The translations under genes and the position numbers were made by a program. From positions 2,410 through 24,660 of the forward strand of contig JADFXZ010000006.1 in assembly GCA_015233265.1 (NCBI GenBank): a DNA stretch of 22,251 nt, given 5' to 3'. The notes below the pieces were generated by a model that was not told where the DNA came from, searched no databases, and worked only from the letters and a program-made list of their open reading frames with translations. This DNA is from Nitrospirota bacterium (GTDB lineage: Bacteria > Nitrospirota > Thermodesulfovibrionia > Thermodesulfovibrionales > Magnetobacteriaceae). Below are positions 7,341 through 17,250 of the stretch, one piece after another; the stretch's first letter is position 1; each line of letters starts with the position of its first letter.

Positions 7341-9187
7341 TGGGTATTTTACTTATTAACATTCCATTTGTGTCGCCGTCCAATCCATATATAAGCATCC
7401 CAACCCTTGCGGCCTTTTTAAAGAAAAGGGGGATTGCCGTTGAGGCATTTGACGCCAACATCGACTTCTACCACTACTGCCTCAGAAAAGACAATGTCTC
7501 AGACGGCACGAAATACGCCCATGAGCGCATCAAAGAACTCAACGCTAAAACGCTGCTGCAGTTTGACCAGATGATAGAGTATAACGGACTTGTTACCGCG
7601 TTAAACAGGGCGTCTCTGTGTGCCGTGAATCCTCAGGATATACTGGATGTCTTTAAAAGCGGCGGCAATTGCGGCAATGACCTGTTTTATAGCGCGCTTG
7701 GCTTGGCCGTGAGCAGTCACTTTCCTGAAAAGCTGTTTTCAACCTCTGACAATATCATAGTTTATAACAGCCCGTTTGATGAGTTTAACAGCTCCGATGT
7801 CATTAAGAGCATAGGCTCAACGGGCATCATATCGGATTATCTGGACAAGGTTATGTATCCCCTTATCAAACGCAAGAAACCTGAGCTTGTGGGGATATCC
7901 GTATATTTTCAGAACCAGTTCTTAAACGCCTTCAAGTTTGCCGCGATGGTTAAAAAGGCAGACAGGGGGATTCACGTTACGCTTGGAGGCCCATTTATTT
8001 CCTGTTTTTTAAGAAACCTAAAAAATCGTGAGCTATTCAATAGCATAGACAGCCTTGTCCTTGACGCCGGAGAGATACCGCTTATGAGGCTTTATGAGGA
8101 GATACAAAATGCTGCGCCCGGTCATGTCCCAAACCTTGGCAATGTGCCCGGTCTGGTCTATCTGTCCAATGGCGTTATAAAGAAAAACGACCCTCCCGAG
8201 CACTTAGACATCCATGACCTGCCTGCCCCTGATTATAATGTCTTTGACCTGGACAGGTATTTTAACGACAAACAAAACATGTGGCTCTCGAGCCGCCTCT
8301 CAAGCGGCTGCTATTGGGCAAGGTGTACATTTTGCAGGAGTAAATTAAGCATGGTATGTGACTACCGCCAACCGGAGGCGGATTATCTCTTTGAGCAGCT
8401 GATTAACATATGCCAATCCACTGGCGTAAACAGACTGCACTTTTCAGATGACGCCTCAGACCCAAGGATTCTTGAGGCCATCTCAAAGATGATAATTGAC
8501 ACCAAGTCCCCAATAAAGTGGTTTACCCATGTACGCATAGACCCGCTGTTTAATCTCGAAAGGCTGTCCCTTTATAAAGCCGCGGGATGTGTGTCCTTAG
8601 CAGCTGGCTTAGAGACATATAATAACAGGATACTGCGGCTCATGCAAAAAGGCACAACTATTTCACTTGTTGATACTGTGCTGTCAAACATCAAATGGGC
8701 AGGGCTTAACGCAAGCGTTTATATGATCACAGGATATCCAACCGAGACGCTTCAGGAAGCTATGGCATCGTTTAAGAAGGTTAAGGAGTTTGTCGATGAC
8801 GGCACTATAGACAACTATATCTTCTATCTTTATCATATTACCTATGGATCACCAATGTATTTCAACCCTGAGAGCTATGGTATAACAAACATCAACAGGC
8901 GCCCTGAGCGGGACCTCGACCCTGATGTCTTTGAGTTTGAGGCCGATGGAGGGATGGACAGAGCCACGGCAGTAGCCCAGAGCGTCAGATTTAATAAGCA
9001 CCGCGCTTCTGATAAACAGGATACCGGAAGGATTAACTCCGTTACACTAAACGGACAGACTCTGAGATTAAACTTCGACGTCGCTGAGATTCATCGTACA
9101 GTGTCAGAGGGCGTAAACGCTGCGTCTCCATATGCCATATTATTACAAAACGGCCTCGATAAGTCAAAAACACTAAAGCCCAAATGA
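7340..9187 (+). CDS. Cobalamin-binding-domain radical SAM protein, second copy
   Basis: The 615-residue protein is a paralogue of the preceding gene along its whole length: PFVSPSNPYISIPTLAAFLK and FDANIDFY at the start, LVGISVYFQNQ, VTLGGPFISC and LDAGEIPLMRL in the B12-binding half, and SSGCYWARCTFC with C324, C329 and C332 for the 4Fe-4S cluster. The core continues with HFSDDASD, IKWFTHVRIDP, AAGLETYNNRILRLMQKGT and YMITGYPTET. Near-equal lengths and collinear motifs indicate tandem duplication followed by divergence, mainly in the helical insert (about 50-175) and C-terminus. The ATG overlaps the upstream TAA. The two could act in sequence on one substrate or form a heterodimer (inference). 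An 11-codon frame overlaps its TGA but is too short to call. Confidence 0.85.
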   Translation: MGILLINIPFVSPSNPYISIPTLAAFLKKRGIAVEAFDANIDFYHYCLRKDNVSDGTKYAHERIKELNAKTLLQFDQMIEYNGLVTALNRASLCAVNPQDILDVFKSGGNCGNDLFYSALGLAVSSHFPEKLFSTSDNIIVYNSPFDEFNSSDVIKSIGSTGIISDYLDKVMYPLIKRKKPELVGISVYFQNQFLNAFKFAAMVKKADRGIHVTLGGPFISCFLRNLKNRELFNSIDSLVLDAGEIPLMRLYEEIQNAAPGHVPNLGNVPGLVYLSNGVIKKNDPPEHLDIHDLPAPDYNVFDLDRYFNDKQNMWLSSRLSSGCYWARCTFCRSKLSMVCDYRQPEADYLFEQLINICQSTGVNRLHFSDDASDPRILEAISKMIIDTKSPIKWFTHVRIDPLFNLERLSLYKAAGCVSLAAGLETYNNRILRLMQKGTTISLVDTVLSNIKWAGLNASVYMITGYPTETLQEAMASFKKVKEFVDDGTIDNYIFYLYHITYGSPMYFNPESYGITNINRRPERDLDPDVFEFEADGGMDRATAVAQSVRFNKHRASDKQDTGRINSVTLNGQTLRLNFDVAEIHRTVSEGVNAASPYAILLQNGLDKSKTLKPK

Positions 9188-9354
9188 TGCAATATACATC
9201 GGATACCGGCATACTGTAACATAATTAAAGATGTACACTCAATATATTTAGTCTGCGGCGCGGCTGATTTTAGTTGACTTATTATACAGTGTTATGCTAA
9301 TGTACATCAAGGCGCTATTCATTATGGTGCAATTCATTAAAAAGACGGTGGGCA

Positions 9355-9756
9355 ATGAAAAAGAAGATTCTCATAGCTGATGACGAACCCACTAACAGGA
9401 TAATATTACACAGAATGCTCTCCTGTTATGGCGACTGCGATGTTGTAGTTGACGGCACAGAGGTGATTGACGCCTTTGTGATGGCTCTTGAAGAGAACAC
9501 GCCCTACGACCTGATTTGTCTCGATATAATGATGCCGATTATGACTGGCTGTGAGGCATTGAAAAAGATACGTGAGATAGAACACTCAATGGCGATAAAT
9601 CCGGTTGACAGAGTAAGTGTCATAATGATTACGGCAGTGGACAAAACAAATGAATTAATAGAATTAACGGAAGACTCATGTGCGTCCTATATGATGAAAC
9701 CAATAAATAAATCGACCCTTATACAAAGAATAACAGATATTGGCCTGTTGAGTTAA
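9355..9756 (+). CDS. Single-domain response regulator (CheY-like receiver)
   Basis: The 133-residue protein is a complete receiver domain with no output domain. The acidic pocket is D9/D10 (LIADDEP), the phosphorylation site is D57 (LICLDIMMP), the switch threonine is T93 (MITA) and the conserved lysine is K115 (MMKPI). It would be phosphorylated by a histidine kinase and act through protein contacts, as in chemotaxis or phosphorelays. The start follows AAAGACGGTGGGCA, a moderate ribosome binding site. No kinase is adjacent. It stands about 70 bp before the PilZ-HDOD gene on the same strand and may share its transcript, which would make that protein a possible partner (inference). A weak promoter-like TTGACT (9274-9279) with TAATGT (9298-9303) lies upstream. 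Confidence 0.88.
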   Translation: MKKKILIADDEPTNRIILHRMLSCYGDCDVVVDGTEVIDAFVMALEENTPYDLICLDIMMPIMTGCEALKKIREIEHSMAINPVDRVSVIMITAVDKTNELIELTEDSCASYMMKPINKSTLIQRITDIGLLS

Positions 9757-9824
9757 AGAAAGTCTGGCTAATTTTTGATAAGATAACAGCGTTGGCGATT
9801 TTAGGCTGAAGGAGGTATAAAAGC

Positions 9825-11753
9825 ATGGGGTTACTGGAATGTTTATTGAACATTCACAAGAATGACCAGCCGGATAAGGCGCAAGCCAGGCCTGTTGAGC
9901 AGCCTCAGTTATTCCAGGCACATCATGCCTTAAACAGAAGGGGAAGCATCCGGTACTTAGTGGTAGGCATAGGGGCGGGTAAGCTTGGAAAAATCGTCAA
10001 TATCAGCAGAAGTGGCTGCAGGATAACAAAGGCCTCACCCGACCTTATCGAGGCCCTCAACGTCCCGCTTCGCCTTGGGGACATGAGAGTCAATGGGAAA
10101 ATCATCTGGCAGGATGAGGAGTCCATAGGGTTAGAGTTTGCCAGTGGGTTGGGTGACCCGGTCTTCGTATACAGACGAATGAAGCGGGTCAGCAATGCTA
10201 AGTTGACCCCCATTAAGGTTCTGCATGTGGAGGCGATTATAGAACATATAGCCAAAGACCCATTTAGTAACATGCTGAATCTGCTTGCAGAGGTTGAGTC
10301 ACCCAACACCAATATAAACAAGTTAAAGTCTTTAATCATCAAGCTCCCTGACCTCGGAACTGAAATGGTAACAAAGGCCGCCACAGATAAAGCTGAGGAC
10401 GAAATCGAGCTAAGAGATGTTGACCAAGCGGTTAAGCGTCTGGGGTTGGACGCCTCTAAACAAATCATATTGGAATTCATAAAGACAAACCGTCAGAGGT
10501 TGGAATCGGTAAATTCAAACAACAGCCTTTATGAGTCTATGAAAGCTGTAAAAAAGGTATTTTTTGAGAGCCTCGCACCATATTGCGGATATACGTGCGA
10601 TACAGGGCTTGTAGATAACCTCGCCACTGCCGAGTATAAGGGAATCGATATAATAATCGAACATTCTCAAGAGACGCCAAAGGTAAAGGAATTCTACATC
10701 ACTCCAAAGATGATATACTCAGAGATGACAAGGTTTTGTGAGAGACTTATTATTGGCAGAGACGCGTTAAATATTAACAGGATAAATGTGCGGACGAGAA
10801 AGTCGCTGACAGAACTATTCGATGGATATATGCTTGCCCATCTTATATTAAACCCCGCATATACTTTGGATTCCTATGTGGAATTGACGGTGAATAAGAT
10901 CAATCTCAGTTATGCCTTCATAACCTATGTGACATTCATCTCGGCTGCGGCAATCATAGAAAAAGACCCTGCCAGCATTGCCGCCTTTAAGGATCGCCTT
11001 CACTCAACGGGTATGGAATCAGGCGAACTCAACACATTTGTTTCAAACTATGTCTCCGAGATAAACAGAACCATGACGGACTTAGGCCGAAGCTCTAACT
11101 TAAAGGCCCCCACCGCGGGGAAAGGATTTAAAATAGCCGATTATTTGTCTGTCAAAGAAATCCCTCAATACGGACGATTTATTAAAGCATTCCATGAGTT
11201 AGATACTATTAAAAGAATGGTTATCGCCTATGAAGACGATGCTTATACGCACTTCATATTAGGCAAAGTGCTTGCCGCCGAAGACGCGGGGCTCAACTCA
11301 AAGATGTACTGCGTAATACCTTGTGAAAATCTCTCAAGCACTGACATAAAATACGACTCATTTTCCTTCTTCAGCGTTGTCGTTCTCAAAAACATCGATA
11401 AATTAAGCAAATTCCACCTGAGATTATTCATTAAACTGTGGAATCACTTTGATGGGATTTTAATTATAACCTTCAACAGATACAGCATGTTCGATTTCAA
11501 CCACAGGGATTTATATGTGTTGTTACGAGATTATATCATAGACTTTCCCTCATATTTCGAACAGGAGAAGGTATATAACAAAATGATGGACCACACGGCG
11601 GCCTACATGGCTCCGTATGTCGATATAGCGCTCAATATCACAAAATATCAGACAGGGATATACTCCATGAACACAGTCAGGGGCTGCGAAATTCTAAGAA
11701 CGCAACCCGTTGCCGAGAATGAAGAAGACGCAGACAACCCTTTGGTTGAATAA
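9825..11753 (+). CDS. PilZ-HDOD protein with C-terminal degenerate AAA+-like domain
   Basis: The protein has 642 residues. Residues 36-120 form a PilZ domain with the c-di-GMP motifs RRGSIR (R39-R43) and NISRSG (59-64) and the later GKIIWQDEESIGLEF. Residues from about 125 look like an HDOD domain (LTPIKVLHVEAIIEHIAKDPF, LPDLG, a run of helices, VDQAVKRLGL), a non-catalytic HD relative that scaffolds signalling proteins. Residues 460-620 resemble the sigma-54 activator AAA+ module in order but not in chemistry: MVIAYEDDAYTHFILGKVLA stands where the ATP-binding loop GetGtGKe should be, and FFSVVVLKNIDKL stands for the Walker B strand, so ATP hydrolysis is unlikely. GGAGG lies at ideal distance before the ATG. 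It is probably a c-di-GMP-responsive adaptor. PilZ is firm, HDOD likely, the AAA+ relation tentative. Confidence 0.75.
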   Translation: MGLLECLLNIHKNDQPDKAQARPVEQPQLFQAHHALNRRGSIRYLVVGIGAGKLGKIVNISRSGCRITKASPDLIEALNVPLRLGDMRVNGKIIWQDEESIGLEFASGLGDPVFVYRRMKRVSNAKLTPIKVLHVEAIIEHIAKDPFSNMLNLLAEVESPNTNINKLKSLIIKLPDLGTEMVTKAATDKAEDEIELRDVDQAVKRLGLDASKQIILEFIKTNRQRLESVNSNNSLYESMKAVKKVFFESLAPYCGYTCDTGLVDNLATAEYKGIDIIIEHSQETPKVKEFYITPKMIYSEMTRFCERLIIGRDALNINRINVRTRKSLTELFDGYMLAHLILNPAYTLDSYVELTVNKINLSYAFITYVTFISAAAIIEKDPASIAAFKDRLHSTGMESGELNTFVSNYVSEINRTMTDLGRSSNLKAPTAGKGFKIADYLSVKEIPQYGRFIKAFHELDTIKRMVIAYEDDAYTHFILGKVLAAEDAGLNSKMYCVIPCENLSSTDIKYDSFSFFSVVVLKNIDKLSKFHLRLFIKLWNHFDGILIITFNRYSMFDFNHRDLYVLLRDYIIDFPSYFEQEKVYNKMMDHTAAYMAPYVDIALNITKYQTGIYSMNTVRGCEILRTQPVAENEEDADNPLVE

Positions 11754-11771
11754 ATCGGGTGGTTGTTTAAG

Positions 11772-11908
11772 TCAGGGCAAACGCATTTGAAATAACGGGT
11801 AAAATTGCCAATACTTTTAACCGTTACCGATGCTCTTCTGGATTCCCGCAAAAGTGGGAATCCAGGAGAGGAATTTTCTGGTGTGAGTTTCAAATGCGAT
11901 TGCCCTGA
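11772..11908. mobile_element. MITE-like element of 137 bp with 22-bp terminal inverted repeats
   Basis: The left end TCAGGGCAAACGCATTTGAA (from 11772) is repeated inverted at the right end (11887-11908) with one mismatch over about 22 bases. The interior holds no gene but a stem-loop with arms CTGGATTCCC (11838-11847) and GGGAATCCAG (11856-11865). Terminal inverted repeats without a transposase define a MITE-like or decayed element; the same end sequence recurs at 15680-16032. No target duplication is obvious. It lies directly before lipM and opens that frame upstream into non-coding repeat. Confidence 0.75.
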
Positions 11909-11945
11909 GTACATTCATTGCCGTGATGAGTTTATGTGTGCTACA

Positions 11946-12779
11946 ATGACCCTTATGAAAACACGAGATTATGCCGCCGTGTGGAGACTCATAGAGTATT
12001 CAGTAAACGATGCTAATTTTAACATGGCGGCAGATGAGGCAATTGCCCTGATGGTCGAGGCTGGATCTTCCCCGCCAACGCTGAGATTCTACGGCTGGGC
12101 TGTCCCTTCGGTAACCATTGGGGCGTTTCAGCGCATATGGTCAATTAACACAGCGGCGTGTGAGGCAATGGCAATTCCCGTAGTGCGAAGACCTACCGGC
12201 GGGCGCGCCATAGTTCACGACGATGAGCTGACGTTTAGTTTTTCAACCGGTACGGCAAGCGCCCCTTTTTCACAGAGTGTGCTTGAAAATTATAAGGCCA
12301 TCGCGGCGGCCTTTTTTCTGGCCTTTAAACGCCTCGGACTCAACTGCCAGATGACTCAACGGAGGCTCAGACGCTCAGATATCTACCATGTCTCTGGTGC
12401 GGCAACTGCTAATCCCATGTGTTTTTCCGCCGCCTCCTACAGCGAGATAACTATCGATGGCAGGAAAATACTGGGCGCGGCTCAAAAACGCTACAAAGGA
12501 GCGCTGCTTGAGCAAGGCTCAATCCCGATCTCCATAAACCGCACCCTGATCTCGACTGTCTTTACAAGCGTCACAGACTTCCCCGATGATAGCCTTACCG
12601 GCCTCAGGGAGTTTGATGCTTCCCTCACGCCCTCAAGGGTTGCCGCCGCCCTTGCTGAGGCATTTGAGGAGGTCTTTAGTGTGCGCCTTCTCAAGGGGCA
12701 GCTGTCGGAGGCGGAAGCATCTCTAACTCTGGAGCTGCAAAAGAAGTATCAGCTGCATGATTGGAATTATCGAAAATAG
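11946..12779 (+). CDS. lipM: Octanoyltransferase LipM-type (biotin/lipoate A/B protein ligase family)
   Basis: From ATG 11946 (or ATG 11955) the protein has about 277 residues, the usual size. It shows WRLIEYSVNDANFNMAADEA at the start, the family motif RRPTGGRAIVHDDELTFS, an NPMCF segment, the DGRKILGAAQKR motif and LLEQGSIP. The cysteine in MCF matches the catalytic cysteine of LipM-type octanoyltransferases, which move octanoate from acyl carrier protein to lipoyl domains; LplA ligases are the alternative. The frame is open back to 11805, but those codons lie within the MITE-like element and do not resemble the family. The ribosome binding site is weak. The C-terminus, LELQKKYQLHDWNYRK, is typical, so the 89-bp convergent overlap with the membrane protein gene is real on this side. 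Confidence 0.82.
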   Translation: MTLMKTRDYAAVWRLIEYSVNDANFNMAADEAIALMVEAGSSPPTLRFYGWAVPSVTIGAFQRIWSINTAACEAMAIPVVRRPTGGRAIVHDDELTFSFSTGTASAPFSQSVLENYKAIAAAFFLAFKRLGLNCQMTQRRLRRSDIYHVSGAATANPMCFSAASYSEITIDGRKILGAAQKRYKGALLEQGSIPISINRTLISTVFTSVTDFPDDSLTGLREFDASLTPSRVAAALAEAFEEVFSVRLLKGQLSEAEASLTLELQKKYQLHDWNYRK

Positions 12780-13674
12780 TGGCGCTGCCCAGTCCTTCGG
12801 CCTCAAAATAATATGAAAACAACACGGCGATAAATAATAGCCCTATATAAACCTGCACAATCTGAACAAGCATTTGATAAGGAATCGCCAGCACCGCGCC
12901 AATGCCCGGTATCACCGAGACGCCGATAAGACCAGTGGCAATCATAAGATTGGCGATGATTGAAGCTCCCGTACAGATCATAAAAAACCAGAAGGCCCAC
13001 GGGCGTTTCAGTATAAACCGCAGCGCCTCGCCAGTGGCCTGCATCGCCGTTGTCCCTTTAAATACCATTGCCGCAGTGCCGTAAAATGTCACGGCAAGTA
13101 TCCCTGCAACCAGGAATAAAAATATCACTATCCCTACCAATACCGACAAGATTGTCATAAAGGTCGACAACATCCGGTTCATGTCCCCCATGGTATTTAT
13201 AATATATTTCAGAGGGAAGACCGATGCCGCAAGAACTAACAAGATAACCATGGCAGCTGCCCCGACTACGGACGTAAACCAAAGAAGCGCTCCAAAGTAT
13301 CGATTGCCCTCGGCAAAAAACCCGCTCATTGTAAACTTAAATCCACGCTCTTTTATTCCCCGTGCTATCATCCCGCACGTCCCGCCATAGATATACAGGG
13401 CTGCTATAGAGGCAAATAATATAAAAACCAAGATGATGAGCACAACAACAATTGCCAATATTAAATAGTTGCTGGTAAGCAATTGGGAAAGATTATCGAA
13501 GTTATAATGCTTCAGTGAGGCTAAGGCACCTGCCCCAAAGACTAAAATCAGACCAATTATTGCAATTACAACTCCAGCGACCATAACAAACGCGGCGGCG
13601 AGCTTTACCAATACAAGCAACAGGTTTTTATTTGCCGCGTCAAATCCCTTATAAAATATCTCTTTGTAATTCAT
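12691..13674 (-). CDS. Polytopic membrane protein, about six helices, function unknown
   Basis: The 327-residue protein starts MNYKEIFYKGFDAANKNLLL and has about six hydrophobic helices (around 20-50, 68-95, 122-150, 170-200, 222-248 and 255-290) with short loops and glycine-rich turns. I do not recognise a catalytic motif; it resembles small glycerophosphodiesterase-type membrane domains and DUF4013-like proteins only in general form. The start has a strong GGGGGG-CAG ribosome binding site right behind the helicase stop (8 bp apart), so the two are co-transcribed. The last 28 or so residues (N-rich, then ELEMLPPPTAAP) are soluble and lie antisense to the end of lipM. Confidence 0.7.
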   Translation of the reverse strand: MNYKEIFYKGFDAANKNLLLVLVKLAAAFVMVAGVVIAIIGLILVFGAGALASLKHYNFDNLSQLLTSNYLILAIVVVLIILVFILFASIAALYIYGGTCGMIARGIKERGFKFTMSGFFAEGNRYFGALLWFTSVVGAAAMVILLVLAASVFPLKYIINTMGDMNRMLSTFMTILSVLVGIVIFLFLVAGILAVTFYGTAAMVFKGTTAMQATGEALRFILKRPWAFWFFMICTGASIIANLMIATGLIGVSVIPGIGAVLAIPYQMLVQIVQVYIGLLFIAVLFSYYFEAEGLGSATIFDNSNHAADTSFAAPELEMLPPPTAAP

Positions 13675-13682
13675 CTGCCCCC

Positions 13683-15647
<1,965 letters not shown>

Positions 15648-15679
15648 GAACCGCCGTAGCGCTGTCTAAAATAAATATT

Positions 15680-16032
15680 CAGGGCAAACGCATTAGCTGC
15701 CCAATAGTCGCAGCCGCCCTTATTTCGTCATTCCGGACAACAGACTGTGTCATATATAGATTCCGAGATTGTTCATGCAAATTAGAATCATCCTGAGCCT
15801 GTCGAAGGATGCTCCTTTGTTTGTCATTTCCCCATACATCGGCAATCCTTCGACAAGCTCAGGATGATTCGACTGGGTGATTTCAGATGAAGAATCATTT
15901 TTACTATCTTTTTAGTGATTTGATGTGGTTGGTTTTCTATTATGACACACTCTGCAAGCCTGAATGACGGCAAGGAAAAAGACAGACTGCTTACATAGAT
16001 AATTTTTGCTTTATTTTTCAAATGCGTTTGCC
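15680..16032. mobile_element. Second MITE-like element, about 353 bp, ends related to 11772-11908
   Basis: The left end TCAGGGCAAACGCATT (15680-15695) matches the left end of the element at 11772. The right end carries TTTTTCAAATGCGTTTGCC (to 16032) in inverted orientation but lacks the final CCTGA, so it is diverged or cut. No transposase frame is present; the 65-codon minus-strand frame inside (15824-16021) runs over the repeat and is not a gene. The interior contains the large inverted repeat at 15785-15870. It fills most of the 434 bp between the helicase and the MEDS gene. Confidence 0.6.
15785..15870. repeat. Inverted repeat with 26-bp arms inside the second element
   Basis: The left arm (15785-15810), containing ATCCTGAGCCTGTCGAAGGAT, and the right arm (15845-15870) are inverted copies with one mismatch, separated by 34 bases. 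This sequence type is a familiar dispersed palindrome in many bacterial genomes. The RNA would form a long hairpin. Its placement inside an element with transposon-like ends suggests nested insertion. Confidence 0.8.
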
Positions 16033-16081
16033 ACGGCCTATGACATATTATCTATTATACCAGAAATGTTAAAATGAGACT

Positions 16082-16669
16082 ATGAAACATGACATACACT
16101 TTGGGCTTACGAAAGAGACATTTCATTCAGGCATTCACATGTGCCATGTTTATAACGATGACAACGAGCGCGATATGGTGCTGCAGAAATATGTGACAAG
16201 CGGCCTGTTGTCAAATGAAAAGGTCATAGTCCTTGCAGACGTGGATACTCCCGCTGAGATAGACCAATACCTTAGCAGTATGGGGCTGACCGTCGATAAA
16301 GAGAGAAGTACCGGCCAGTTCGTAATAGATAATTTTGTGAAGGTCTACTGTCCGGATGGCAGATTTGAAGCCCAACGCATGATTGAATACTGGAAGATTG
16401 CGTGCGGGGAAGGGAAGATAAAAGATTACGCGGCAGTGCGCGCAGCCGGTGAGGCCCTGTGCTGGCAGATGCGCATCCCCGGGGCGCAACACTGGCATGA
16501 CTACGAGGCAGAGCTTGACCGCCTTGTTCCCGCTGCCCCATTTAGCGGCTTTCTCTGCCAGTACGACGCGTCAATGTACTGCGGCAATACCCTCATGGAC
16601 ATCATGAGCGCCCATCCGTTTATCGTCGTTCGGGGGCAGATTGTAAAAAATCCCTACTACATTCCATGA
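16082..16669 (+). CDS. Stand-alone MEDS (DcmR-like sensory) domain protein
   Basis: The 195-residue protein matches the MEDS domain, first noted in methanogen and methylotroph sensors such as DcmR: HMCHVYNDDNERDMVLQKYV near residues 18-38, GLLSNEKVIVLADVD, a central segment with RMIEYWKIACGEG and YAAVRAAGEALC, and the C-terminal GFLCQYDASMYCG, AHPFIVVRGQIVKNPYY. The domain is a degenerate RecA-like fold and is usually attached to a kinase, HTH or PAS module; here nothing is attached, so it may act as an adaptor or sense a small molecule. No Walker A motif is visible. The ATG has only a weak GAGA site. It is a single-gene unit, convergent with the SxtJ gene. Confidence 0.75.
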   Translation: MKHDIHFGLTKETFHSGIHMCHVYNDDNERDMVLQKYVTSGLLSNEKVIVLADVDTPAEIDQYLSSMGLTVDKERSTGQFVIDNFVKVYCPDGRFEAQRMIEYWKIACGEGKIKDYAAVRAAGEALCWQMRIPGAQHWHDYEAELDRLVPAAPFSGFLCQYDASMYCGNTLMDIMSAHPFIVVRGQIVKNPYYIP

Positions 16670-16699
16670 GAATTTAGTATTTATCGTAATTAAGGCGGC

Positions 16700-17068
16700 C
16701 TACCACTGCCTCTGGAATGTCTTTTTCGAGTACGCCTCCTTTACATCGTCGAAAAGCGTTTCGCGGCCTTTGCCCTTAAAGTGAAGGACGAGTTCCTTAT
16801 TAAATACACGATACAGGACACTCAGCGGCGTCAGCACAAGGTAAAATGCGATGGCAAGCAGGATTTTTGAGTTTACCGCACCTACAACCTCGGCAAATCT
16901 CATCCAAGCCGCCGCAATAGGCCGAGCTATTGGCTCAACAAACACATTCAATGCCATAAGCACAAAGGCAGTCCATAGGAGCCATCCCCTGCCCAAGAGA
17001 ATAAACCCCGCCATCGCCGCAAGCACAAGCACATTTATCGTCTTTTGAGTATCTATCTTCGTTGTCAT
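16700..17068 (-). CDS. SxtJ family membrane protein
   Basis: The 122-residue protein has two or three hydrophobic segments (about 12-28, 30-52 and 68-88) and ends FDDVKEAYSKKTFQRQW, a charged tail with conserved aromatic residues. The pattern fits SxtJ, a small membrane protein named from saxitoxin clusters and found beside NodU-type carbamoyltransferases. Its own activity is unknown. It starts one base behind the stop of the DUF5989 gene (TAAGATG) and is the third gene of the carbamoyltransferase unit, so the three proteins probably work together at the membrane. Confidence 0.75.
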   Translation of the reverse strand: MTTKIDTQKTINVLVLAAMAGFILLGRGWLLWTAFVLMALNVFVEPIARPIAAAWMRFAEVVGAVNSKILLAIAFYLVLTPLSVLYRVFNKELVLHFKGKGRETLFDDVKEAYSKKTFQRQW

Positions 17069-17069
17069 C

Positions 17070-17219
17070 TTAAAAAAGCGTATAAATAAACGGCGCTATA
17101 GCCGAACCGCCTGCAAATACTATCAACAGGCCCATCATAAGCAGCACCAGAATCATTGGCAGAAGCCACCACTTTTTCCTGACCTTCAGAAAATCCCATA
17201 ACTCCTTTAAAATTCCCAT
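17070..17219 (-). CDS. DUF5989 family small membrane protein (49 residues)
   Basis: The minus strand from ATG 17219 encodes 49 residues: MGILKELWDFLKVRKKWWLL, then a hydrophobic helix (about 21-37), then GGSAIAPFIYTLF. This fits the DUF5989 pattern (KELW-FL-RKKWWLLP, a helix, SA-APFIYTLF), and the length is the family norm. Function is unknown; it regularly lies between a NodU-type carbamoyltransferase and an SxtJ gene, exactly as here. The carbamoyltransferase stop is 31 bp upstream and the SxtJ start one base downstream. An AAACCTCC-complement (GGAGGTTTG) about 12-20 bases upstream of the ATG can serve as the ribosome binding site. Confidence 0.82.
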   Translation of the reverse strand: MGILKELWDFLKVRKKWWLLPMILVLLMMGLLIVFAGGSAIAPFIYTLF

Positions 17220-17250
17220 TTAATAAACAAACCTCCTGCTTTAAAAATGC

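Noticed and set aside
9184..9219. 11-codon frame overlapping the stop of the second radical SAM gene as ATGA
   Set aside because: Too short to support, although the overlap is of the coupled type; no separate ribosome binding site.
15824..16021. 65-codon minus-strand frame
   Set aside because: It lies within the MITE-like element and reads through the dispersed palindrome, a common source of false frames.
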